NCBI GenBank assembly: GCA_025267735.1 | Contig: CM046295.1 | Span: 18,508,938 to 18,572,937 of the forward strand | Reading direction: 5' to 3' | DNA: 64,000 bases | From: Mactra quadrangularis | Lineage: Eukaryota; Mollusca; Bivalvia; Venerida; Mactridae | In this document: one piece after another, positions 46,066 to 56,133 of the stretch | Position numbering within the stretch: the stretch's first letter is position 1 | Layout: each line of letters begins with the position of its first letter | The notes under the pieces: model-generated | Told to the model about the DNA's origin: nothing | The model's database searches: none | What the model saw: only the letters and a program-made list of their open reading frames with translations | Position numbers and translations under genes: made by a program

Positions 46066-46071
46066 AATAAA
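46066..46071 (+). terminator. Poly(A) signal of the peptide precursor gene
   Basis: AATAAA 179 bp after the stop codon; another lies at 46137-46142. On the opposite strand, AATAAA occurs at 46183-46178 and 46093-46088 for the convergent collagen gene, so the two 3' UTRs may overlap. Confidence 0.55.
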
Positions 46072-46250
46072 ACAACACATTTTTCTCTTTATTTGAATAT
46101 TCTATTGCAATATTTATGAATTCATGTTTTGCTATAAATAAATTTCTAATCGAATGAACAAAACGTTGAGTTGATTTTTTATTTAAATTTTTTTCTCGAT
46201 ATAGGTAGTTTGGGACAAGCGATGTTGAATTAGCAATAAAAGGGCCATGT

Positions 46251-49200
46251 TTAGGGCCCAACTACAGTTATCTTTTTGTCCACGGAACCATACATATTAG
46301 TAGCTGTACATACGTATTCACCATAGTCAGCCGACACGGCATTGACCACAGTGTACATGTTGCCTGCAAACACAAATTAAATAATGTATTAGTTTATTTG
46401 GGGGGTTTGATGCCGTTGCAACAAATTGTTTAGGTTATATCAAGACGGTAAGTCAACCAACTCGGCACTTAACGAAAGTATACCCTGCTCTAGAATCAAA
46501 CCCACGAACCCTCAATCAGTAGACTAGAGGAAGGAAAATGGCCGTAAGAAATTATTTCATGACCAAGCTCCATGAAAGTATACCCCGCCCGGGAATAGAA
46601 CCCACGACACCTCGATCAGTAGGAATGCACTATGTTTGTCATAAACGATGTATCGCATAGATAGAGCATTTTGCAAGGGAGAGAGTTTTTGAGTCAATAA
46701 TCTTATCAAATTACTACAAACTCATAAAAACAACAAAACATCAAAATCATCGGTCATGAATGCTTATGCCTAAAAGTCGAATAAAAATTCCGAAGATCGG
46801 TACCGGAAAATACCGGAAAGTTCCGAATGGAGAATTTTGTCATACATGTCATACCTTGTCTTTGAATAGAACGTTTTCCGCCTTTTCTTGGAGGTTTATA
46901 TAAAGTTACGACCGGCGGTGGGTTACCGGTAGAATTACATGGAAGTATGGTGTCTGTAGAAGAGCTGACTTGTATTGTCTCCTCGTTGGGGTTTATAAAT
47001 GATGGCTTTCCTGAAATCAAAGGGAAATAACTTTTCTCTTGATGTCAAGAATTGAGTTTTTAAAAGGGGGACAACTTTTGAATAAAATTTGCATTTTAAT
47101 AAAGGGAGAGAACTTTAGATTATATTCAAGAATTTAGCTAAAATGGGAGGGGCAACTTTTGACTTACAGTCAAGAAATAAGTTTTAAAAAGGGATACATT
47201 TGACAACTTTTGACTTAAAACAAAAAACAAGTTTTTAAGAAGGGAGACAACTTTTAAATAAACTTGAGTTTTATTAAAGGGAGATAACTTTTGACATGAA
47301 ATCGAGAATTTAAGTTAGACATTAAGTTTTTATATGGGAAGATGTTTTTTACTTATGATACATGTAGAGGCAAAGTCATTCAATCAAGTACTTTTATACA
47401 GTGTGTATAGCTCGATAAATATGTGCGTCCATTACAAAAAAGCCTGCATAAAATCTTAAAAGAAAAACCACTCTTATTAGTTAAATCAATAAAAACGTTA
47501 TCCTGAATACAAGTCAAATTTAAGTTCTTCTTTACACGAAAGTAAATTTTTAAGATCTGCATAAATATACTTACTGTAGCACTCACATCCAGGTGGGAGA
47601 CTCGAACCTTTACCTATTGGTCCTATTGGTCCTTGCTCTCCAATCAGCCCTTTATCCCCTTGTGGTCCTTTAAAACCTTGGGGCCCCTTAGGTCCAACAT
47701 CTCCATCAGGCCCTATAGGCCCAGTGTCTCCCTGGTCCCCTTTCATTCCTGGTTTTCCCTGCAATAATAATACCAGCCAATACAGTATGATTTAAACCCA
47801 AAAAAATGTAGATAATCTTGTTTTTTTCAGTATCTGCACAGGCCTTCAAAGCCAATTGACACGGCCCCGAAATATTGAAATCAACGTGTCTTTGATGGAT
47901 CGATCGTAACCTTGCCGGCCGCCGGTACCTCTAACCGTGCTGAAATTAAGTAGATTATTGCTTTAAAGTTTATTTGGTAATTTTTAAACATGTAAAGGGT
48001 ACAATTAAAAAGACAAACTATGGTGGCGTATTTCTACCACCAGAAATATAACTATGGTAAGAGGTTGACTAGTCACATAAGTAGCATACTTGTTCAGGTA
48101 GTTATGTGGTTTTCTGGTGGCAGAAATATGCCACCGTTGAAACGCAGAGTTTTGTATTATTAAATAAAGTAAGCTATCATTATATTCATTACTCATTGAT
48201 AAAAAATGAAAAAATATCTTTGCATAATTATGTGATTTTTTACCTGAGAGCCGTCTGTCCCATTTTCACCCTGAACTCCTTTTACGCCATCTTCTCCAGG
48301 AGCCCCTTTGCTCCCTTGTGTACCATTTAGTCCAACTGGCCCAATGTCTCCATCCAGCCCCTTTGATCCATCTTCCCCCTTATAACCATCAAAACCTCTA
48401 TCTCCAGTGACCCCTTTGTCCCCTACCAACCCAGGGATACCATTAAGACCGTCTGTCCCTATATTTAGAAAAAATGAACCCATATTTACAAACCAAAAAT
48501 GCAATTGTAAATTTTATTGTTCACTTGAAATAATAGTTTTAACGTAGTTAAACTGTTTTAAAGTTAATTTACACAAATTAATTTTCCTTAAGGTTGATTT
48601 ATGAAACTGTTGCGAATTATATTTATCAAACTGTAGCCTGTTCCATTACCCTAAACGTTTCGTAACGTTACATTCGGAACTCCTCGGCCATTCGCTGCGA
48701 AAAAACTAACCTAATAAACAGATATACCATCGTTAAGGCAATGAGTGGTGTTTCAAAATTTATGGACTAAAATCGAAACATCACTCATTGCCTAAACGAT
48801 CGTATATTTGTTTACTTCAACACCGGTAGTTTCAAAATAGCGTCTAAATATGTCCGAGATTATTCGCAGCGTAATGGCCGAGGAGTTCCAAATGTTACGT
48901 TACAGAACGTTTTGGTACGTTCGGGGTAATTGAACAGGCTACTTTTTTTATCACTATACTGTGGTCAAAACTACTGTTTTAAGCACTTACAACCAAATTC
49001 TACTTTCGTTTTCAATCTATATGTGTACTTTCATTTTGAATGGCAATAAATTAACATACATTGTATTTAAGCGAAAATATGAAAATTGATAAAAAAATCT
49101 TTTCTATTAAAGGTGGTTTGCAATCATATTTGTGCATGTACCAGATAAATGTCTATTTACTTTACTCTCCATGGGCAGACAAAATCTAGATATACATGTA

Positions 49201-51264
49201 GATGCTTTAACCATACAGAATAAAAAAAATCTTACCATCCGAGCCTTTTGTGCCATTGTCACCTCGAATGCCTAATAATCAAAAAAGAAAATATCTCATA
49301 ATTGAATAAAGCGTACTCCGTCAATATACTTTGTCTCGTAAATAAACAATTAGAAAGTTTTTTAATTGTTCAAAGGCCGGTTATCAACACTTTCTTAATT
49401 TGTTTTGTGTGGCGGTCGGTTCCCCAAATCAGCTTTCCTGGACAATTTTCATTACCAGTAATAACGTATCGAATATTTTTATGGAATGATAGGCCCTATA
49501 CAACGCTTTTTTCTGTGGCCAGGAATCAAACCTTGAACTTAAATGGAATTCAATACCTTGCACTCTACGATAACGCATCCACCGTGGCTGTATGGATTAG
49601 TGAATTAAGATATAAAAATGATTGAATTAAAGGAAAAATAAATGAAATAAAAAATTACCAGGTGGACATGGGTGGTCTGGTAATTTACAGTATTTCTCGA
49701 AAGTTGCTTCCTGAAAAATCAAAATATAAAAATAATGCTAAAAAGCCTACAGTATAGAAAACTTTAAATTTGACGCTGATTTCATATTATGCGCTCAGTC
49801 GGTACCTTTACATGCAATACTAAACTATCTGAAGGAAATAAACATTTATCATAAAATATAGGACTAAAACCCATTAGAATTCGGTTACATTAATAGTATC
49901 ATCAATTGCTTTCGGCGCGATATAACCTTTCTGGGTTGATGCGCCGTAAACCCCAAATAAACAAACTATCATATTGTGCGCACAAGAAAGCATTTGAACC
50001 AGACTGTAGACTGAAGTCCATTGAGCTACATAAATAGAAATGTGTTTTTGTAAATGTTTCATACCTGTGCTTTTAGAATCAGATCAAATATGTTAAGAGT
50101 TTGCCGTTTGTGAATTCTTGCAGTATCTGAAACAAAATGAAAGCGCCATTTTATTATTTTCAAGTTTAACTATGTTTTAAGCAAAAAAACATCAACATAT
50201 TTCTGAATTGCTTCAAGATTTTCGAGAAAGGAACACGGAAACCTAGTATTGACAACCCAAATATGAAATAAAAAAGAACGTACCTTCAACTTTGTCTTCT
50301 GAAAGGTATTTTTCAGCAATGGAAGCCATGACGTCACGACTTTCTGCTACGTCATCGTCGTCATATTGAGTGAATGCTAACTTCCGTTTTAGTTCTTCAA
50401 TTTGGAGACGTATATTTGCATCAGTTTCATCGATCGATTGGATTTGTAAAAACTGTCAGAAAAAAATCAAGATATAAACAAAATTGAACAATATTTATGG
50501 GTATAAAGTAGACCAGACGGATTTTCGAACCATATGCGCATGCGCAGAGGTCACGTGGTGCACAAGATGGAGTTACTAGCAAATATAAGAAATAACATAA
50601 AATCTTTTTGTTCAAGGCATTCAGAACTTATATATATAACTGTTTAGATCAAGTTATTAATGCTTGCGTGTTTTCTGCCATAACGATCATTTTTGGCTAA
50701 CTTAAGACAAATTTAAACGATATTTCGAACATGATATGTCTATAATGTCTCAAGTTATCCTAAACGAGCTACAGAAGTCAATATTAGGCTTTGTTTTAAT
50801 AAGATAGCCCTACAATATTTATCAGTCAAACAAGCGTCCAGACGACTAGAAATAGACAGGGAAAAGAAAAGCAAATGCTCGAAGCCCTAAGGGTTCCGTA
50901 TCATAACAAACTCAGAAAAGGGCGAAGTCTTCTTTGAGTGTTATTTGTATCAATGCCAAACTTTGTCAAGATTTTTTTTTATAAGACTGAATACATCGAT
51001 CGGCAAATGTGTGGTGTCGTCAATTGTTTTCAACATGAGCGAGAGGCACAAAAACAAACATTGTGCTTGCAGACATTTTGTGTCGAAATTTGTCTGATTT
51101 TTTATAGAATTTGTTGTCAAAATCATTCAAATACTCACGACCATAGACATGATAGTAACAAAAGCAAACGTCAACAACACGGCAATACATCCACATATCT
51201 TTATACAAACTGTATTGTGCACATCACGTTCAATTAGTCGTTCTTTGTCTGTAGTGGCCGCCAT
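46251..51264 (-). CDS. Type II transmembrane collagen with C-terminal Ig domain
   Basis: Nine exons join in phase: 51264-51139, 50452-50284, 50126-50065, 49710-49659, 49271-49236, 48458-48244, 47758-47575, 47010-46855 and 46363-46251, giving 370 residues. The start lies in a strong context (AAGATGGCGGCC). Residues 1-18 are cytosolic and about 19-42 form one membrane helix ([17 protein letters not shown]). A heptad-like stalk ([14 protein letters not shown]) and a Lys-Arg site (RIHKRQ) suited to proprotein convertases follow. A Cys pair ([13 protein letters not shown]) precedes 44 uninterrupted Gly-X-Y triplets at about 137-268. PGCECY then precedes one Ig-like domain (about 283-368), with Cys in LPCNSTG and [10 protein letters not shown]; the usual C-strand Trp is replaced (TLYKPP). 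The layout parallels membrane collagens such as types XIII/XXIII/XXV and gliomedin, but with Ig instead of olfactomedin. Expected to trimerise at the cell surface and perhaps be shed. Tail-to-tail with the peptide precursor gene. Confidence 0.9.
46408..46622 (-). mobile_element. SINE, family B, rearranged copy in the last intron
   Basis: Tail, then head-like GTATACCCTGCTCTAGAATC, then a second head module (GGAATAGAACCCACGACACC). The copy looks like two partial elements fused. It lies between exons 8 and 9 of the collagen gene. Confidence 0.65.
47028..47320. repeat. Degenerate tandem repeat in intron 7 of the collagen gene
   Basis: About five loose copies of AAGGGAGA(C/T)AACTTTTGA followed by an AT-rich spacer, with a period of roughly 50-60 bp. 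Confidence 0.6.
48021..48135. mobile_element. MITE with GTGGCATATTTCTGCC termini, copy 2
   Basis: TGGTGGCGTATTTCTACCAC at the left faces TGGTGGCAGAAATATGCCAC at the right. The short interior keeps ATAACTATGG and GTAGTTATGTGG. Same family as 17352-17540, with an internal deletion. It lies in an intron of the collagen gene. Confidence 0.75.
48633..48942. mobile_element. Foldback MITE with GTAGCCTGTTC termini
   Basis: GTAGCCTGTTCCATTACCCT (48633) and GGGGTAATTGAACAGGCTAC (48942) are inverted. Arms continue through CGGAACTCCTCGGCCATTCG facing AATGGCCGAGGAGTTCC, and a loop contains CACTCATTGCCTAAACGATC. A half copy is at 7331-7478. It lies in an intron of the collagen gene. Confidence 0.8.
49390..49600 (-). 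mobile_element. Degraded tRNA-derived SINE
   Basis: CAGGAATCAAACC resembles an inverted B box, and CTTTCCTGGACAATTTTCAT resembles the GTCCAGGAAAGC block of family A. Poorly preserved. Intronic. Confidence 0.4.
49910..49965 (+). mobile_element. SINE 3' tail fragment
   Basis: GGCGCGATATAACCTTTCTG and GTTGATGCGCCGTAAACCCC with AAATAAACAAAC, the same module as at 8618 and 38175. Confidence 0.65.
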
Positions 51265-51590
51265 CTTGGATAATGGAGGACTTTGAAGCGAAGCGTCCGG
51301 ATGAAAATTGATATAATCTGCTCTATGTAGAACTCTTTAGAAGGTCATACAATTGGTTGTTTCATATATGGAAAAGGTTAGAAGATGACCTAGTTTTAAA
51401 TATTTGGTTCTTATCGCAGATGACAATCCCTCTCATAAATTTGCAGTGCTGAATGTACAGTGTCAACTAAAAGTTCTTGGACAATTGCAATTTTGAGAAA
51501 AAAACTTATCATACAAACTGCAAGTTATTTTACTATAATTAAAGCTTATTTATGTAACAACGTTTGAATTGTATGGTTACAAACTAATTA

Positions 51591-51936
51591 AAGGTACCCG
51601 TTCACAGATTGGGTTTAGTTTTCTTTAATTTCAAAATACCGTTCAGTGTCTGTACTTGTGTCGAAATATTAATTCTTATTATTTCAAGACAAACTGACCA
51701 ATATGTTGCAAGAAATATATAACAAAAGTCACAAAAATGCACTAAAAGTGTCTATACCGTGACATACGGGGTAGATATTTACTACATGAAACACCATCAT
51801 TTGTAGTTGTATGAGAATTTGCACTATAATTGTCATTATCAGAACACTACTTTCCTGCTTCCAAAAATGCTTCCATACAATTTTGATATTTTAGAAAAAG
51901 TTGATACTTAAGTTGAAATCTGTAAATGAGTACCTT
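51591..51936. mobile_element. AAGGTAC-ended MITE with TA duplication
   Basis: AAGGTACCCGTTCACAGATT (left) faces AATCTGTAAATGAGTACCTT (right). TA occurs on both sides (51589-51590 and 51937-51938). The element is 346 bp and non-coding. It lies upstream of the collagen gene. Confidence 0.7.
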
Positions 51937-52436
51937 TAATGTTGAGTTTTAGAATTTGCTCAGATGAATCTTTGTTGCTTTTTCATAGGTCAAAGTGAAT
52001 CAGTTTATCTCTAAAAACAGGATTTTGTCCAAATACTTTTGGCGGGAACTGTGTGTACATAAAATGTTCTATTTGTTGCACGAAAACATGTTCTTTAAAT
52101 ATGTACCAAATATGCCATTTGTATACACAAATGTATGTGTTGTTCGATTTAGTTGAAATCGTACTCTACATATGTATATTCTTTCATGGGAATTAGGTAG
52201 AGTTGATAGTTGATGGCTTTTTTAGTGTTCTGCCTTTTTTAACAGTCAATAGTCATTGAGGCGGACAGATCACCTAACTATCATTCTTTGAGTATACAAA
52301 CACAAAAATACTCGTCATTGGTAAACAAAGGCTTTCTTTAAAAAAACCAAAGGGAACCAAAGTTAGCAGATTCGTGGTCGCTAGGCTCGAACCAAATGGC
52401 CCTTTATTAACAATAAGTTAACCCTATTCGTCCATG

Positions 52437-52793
52437 TTGTAAAATAAGGCCTAAGACAACGGTGGTCACCTCTTAGCCAATCGAATTGCTTAAAAAGTGT
52501 TTGATAAATCTCATACCACACGGTTAAGTTTTTGATATTATCAGATAGTTTTCTCCGTGCTGAAAACTCGAGAAAACAGTGCGTGAAAGTATGGGGTGGA
52601 TCCAGACTTTTAAAGTTAGGTGCACACTAAGAACAATGTTATAGTTTGTATGAAAACGGCAATGAAAATTGGAAAGATTTTATTCATGGTCTCATTTGTC
52701 GACTAGCATAAGTCATGCAATAGTACAATCCATTGCAAAAAGTCTAGATCCGCCCCATTATCAGTTTAAAACTGCTGAGTATATACATGTAGA
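52437..52793 (+). mobile_element. Element J, truncated copy
   Basis: Starts ATGTTGTAAAATAAGGCC, GACAACGGTGGTCACCTC and follows the nested copy at 43847 to CTGAGTATATACATGTAGA, then stops. Only the first third of the 1-kb element is present. Confidence 0.8.
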
Positions 52794-52921
52794 ATAGTTA
52801 AGCTTTCTAAGCATGGTTGGCTGAAGGGTGGTGGTTTAACAGCAACACTTGTTAGGCATATGATATTTGTAGCGTGAATTTCGTGCGAAAGCTAATTAAA
52901 ACTCATAAACACAATTAGATA

Positions 52922-53229
52922 TAGTGCGTACAAAAAAACAAAACACTGTTTATAATAACAATACAGTGAACTTACCCACGAAGAGGGATGCCCAGGAAGA
53001 CTTTAAAATAAACAATTGTGATATGTATTACAAGTGTCTTAGTTGTTGGTGTAATGGAAAGCGTTCTACCATAACAAGCATGATTTACAGTGGTGCTGGT
53101 GGTTTATCAACCATGCTAATTTTGTTAAAATTAATTACACAATTTTTTTTTTAATACTGCCTACCCCTGAAATGAATTGTCTCAATTTTAATGTTTACCA
53201 AAACACGTTTTGTTTTTTTGTACGCACTA
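52922..53229. mobile_element. MITE with TAGTGCGTACAAAAAAACAA termini
   Basis: The left end TAGTGCGTACAAAAAAACAA and the right end TTGTTTTTTTGTACGCACTA are perfect inverted repeats. TA at the extremes may be the duplicated target of a Tc1/mariner-type element. A hairpin ACACTGTTTATAATAACAAT then ACAGTG follows the left end. A 76-codon frame inside is not supported as a gene. Confidence 0.8.
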
Positions 53230-53489
53230 GAGTGTTATTCATGAATGTAAATATTATTAGTGTGCCCATGTACGTAATGTGCATGCAGTTAAATAATTAA
53301 AAACGATTCAGATTAACAATCATTTTTAAAAAATCAGTGGTGATTCGTCATAGGAATAATTCTTTACCACAGAACTAAATACTGTTTTGGCTAACCAAGA
53401 GCGCTATTTGGCTGTAAGTACATGTTATCGTTTTATATATTTCATCACTTTCTAACATTGTTATTACTTGTAAACGTGTGAACATTCAA

Positions 53490-54180
53490 TTTAGAACGGT
53501 AGTCCAAATTGCTCCATCATCAACAAATTGAGACAAATCAGTTTTATGTAATTTTTGCTTAGAATCATTATGTTTGTTTATAGAATCTCTCAGGGTATTC
53601 ATCATTAGGGAAAATATTATAGGGGAGAGAACACTACCCTGAGGACATCCATTCATGGTTTCCTCAATGTCTGTCCTCTCAAATTCACCCTAATTTTGCG
53701 TGTCGATAGAAAATCTGCTATCCAAAGCTTGTCGAAGGCTGAAGTTAGGTCAAGGAATACTGCTATTAAGAGTTTTTTGCTTACTTGGGCTTTCCTTATG
53801 TCATGTTCTAACCTTAGGAGGTTGTCATCACATGAATGATGTTGCCTACAGCCTGATTGGAATTTGGAAATTAGTTTATTCTCTTCAAGACAACTACATA
53901 ACCTTGGTTTAATAATTTTTTGCATTAATTTGGTAAAAGTGGAGGTTAGGGATATTGGCCTATACGATGTAGGGTCATGTTTTGGCTTCGAAGGTTTCAG
54001 TAATGGTATTATAACAGCCTCACTCCAAGACTCTGGTGTTGTTCCAGTTTGCCAAGATTGATTGAATAAATCAAAGAGGGATTGTTTTGCATTATTTGGG
54101 AGGTTTTTGATGATGGAATAATGAATTCCATCATCTCCTGGAGCTCCATTTTTACAAGATTTCAGACCTGACCATCTACT
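53490..54180 (-). pseudogene. Non-LTR retrotransposon reverse transcriptase remnant
   Basis: The minus strand encodes the N-terminal part of a Jockey/CR1-like reverse transcriptase: GAPGDDGIHY, AVIIPLLKPSKPKHDPTSYR, PISLTSTFTKLMQKII, FQSGCRQHHSCDDNLLRLEH and FLDLTSAFDKLW. After DKLW an internal segment of about 40 residues seems to be missing, and a frameshift near 53660 follows. The next frame resumes with GCPQGSVLSPIIFS and the catalytic QFVDD motif, then meets a stop. Endonuclease and 3' end are absent. It is a dead, 5'-truncated LINE. Confidence 0.85.
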
Positions 54181-54648
54181 ATGAAAGGTGGGTTGCTTGG
54201 GGGTGGTCGTCCATTTATTTATTTAGTGAGCAGGTTCATCGTTTAAAGTACAAAAACACGCATGACCTAGAATACAACCTTGTTGCATTATACCTTACAG
54301 TATGTATATTTCATGTTTTTACTGTTTTTGAATCATTCATGCGCTATGTGTTTATTATTTCCATTTATTGAAAAAAATTCTATCTAAAATTCTAACTTTC
54401 AATTAAAACAACAACAAAATCCAAATAATTTTCATAAAATGATTTTATTCATAATTAACAGTTAGGCACCATTTTTTTCAATAATAACGGACTCCATGTT
54501 TAAGTCTCAACCAATCAGCGGATTTCCGGAAGCTCCGGTATTCGATGGTACTCGGACAAGTTCGTAGGATACACCAGGTGCGTGTCTGAAATTACAAACG
54601 TTGGGAAAGTAAAAATAAAAACATTTCAGTGGCGCATTTCACAAAAAT

Positions 54649-55127
54649 CTTACGATAAAAATCATCGTAAGTCAAAGCAAGAAACATTAATAATACAGTC
54701 ATGTTTTTGCAAATCAATTACAAATATGCAACACATTTTATAGGTTATATAACGGCGGTCAGTCAACCTACTCACTCTTCCTGGAAAGGCTAAATCTCTG
54801 GATTTTAACCAACTACTAAGCACATACTTTCGTCAGTGACTGACAACTGCCCTACATAATTAAAAATCATTGGTAAGAGGGAGAATGGCCGTAGAAATAT
54901 TTTCATAACCAAACGAGAGTATGCCCCGCCCGGGAATCGAACCCACGACCCTTCGATCAGTAGACTTGCGTTGGTCTACCAACTGAGCTAGCTGGGCGGC
55001 TATACAACAAATATTATTGTAGAATATCATATACCATTAGAATATCATATCGTAGTTATGTTTATTATCTTTCTGATTGTCAACTGTAAAATTTATGAAA
55101 CTGACTTACGATAATTTTTTCGTGAGA
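54649..55127. mobile_element. CTTACGAT-hairpin MITE, copy 3, split by a SINE
   Basis: The end hairpins CTTACGATAAAAATCATCGT and GACTTACGATAATTTTTTCG enclose the same interior as 31891-32078. A family B SINE occupies 54727-55003, in the middle of the interior ATTGTAGAAT region. Confidence 0.8.
54727..55003 (-). mobile_element. SINE, family B, nested in a MITE
   Basis: TTATATAACGGCGGTCAGTC to ACCAACTGAGCTAGCTGGGC, inverted. The first about 25 bases of the tail are not clear. It is younger than its host MITE. Confidence 0.85.
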
Positions 55128-55239
55128 AATGTGCGTGAAAATAGCCACAGATAAGTAAAACACCTGTTATGAACATGTACTGGGAATTTCTATTATTGCA
55201 AGATCAGACCGCTAACCGCTGTATTGTTAAATTGCATTC

Positions 55240-55420
55240 AACTGTCAGTGGCGCTTACTTTAACCCCGCTGATTTAAATACTCACTACAGTACTTATGTA
55301 GTCACGATCAATAAAATTATATTCATGTTTATGTATATGTAGAGGGGTTATCTAATAAAAATCGAGCATTTAAGTCAGTGGTGTTAATGTATGTGTCATT
55401 GATAGTTGAATAAAATTTAA
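55240..55420 (+). repeat. Dispersed repeat E, copy 2
   Basis: GTCAGTGGCGCTTACTTTAA, CACTACAGTACTTATGTAG and AAGTCAGTGGTGTTAATGTA match 8985-9130, with an extra AT-rich stretch in the middle. Confidence 0.55.
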
Positions 55421-55429
55421 CAATACCGA

Positions 55430-56130
55430 TGTCGCGGCTAAACAACATGCTGGTATTATTCCAAACAACAACAAAAATGAAGTATTTACATTTAATATTT
55501 CTATTGTTTTCGTAAACATATGTTTAATGGCACAACAAAACTACATTCTAAAACAAGTTGGCTTACTACTAAAATAAACATAAGACTTATTTCTCACGGA
55601 AATAAACGAAATTTTACGGAAACTTCCGAAATTTCGAACGGAAAGTGACGAAAATGCTCGAATAGAAATATAGTCAAGACTGAGTGACAAGAATCATGTG
55701 TATGTTTAAATGCATTTTCATAGAGCAGTGTAACAACATAAAGTTTCCGAAAAAAAGCCGATCTTTCTGGCGGAAATTGCCGATTGCAATCTATCACCCG
55801 AATGTAAGTTACATTTCTTCAATCGTATCTACTTGGCAATTTTCGTGACAACCCCGATCGAATACAGGGTGATATTTCTTGTATCTACAATGCCTAAGAG
55901 TTGATCTTTGACGAAACACTTCACGTAGAAAAACGGAGATAATCGATTTGACTCACGGAAACTAACGGAAATGTTCAAACATGCTCACGGATATTGGCGA
56001 CCTATACTATCACAGTTTCCTGAATAATAATCATATAATTTCATCAAACACATTTATATCGGTGCACTTCCTACAAAATTTGATGAAAACCTTGCTAATT
56101 TAACTCACGGAAAGTGACGGGAATTGCCGA
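55430..56130. other. Downstream flank of the fucosyltransferase-like gene
   Basis: Loosely repeated CGGAAA(C/T)T and TCACGGAAA words on both sides of 55600-56110. No gene is seen, and no clear AATAAA was found on the minus strand close to the stop. Confidence 0.35.
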
Positions 56131-56133
56131 ACT

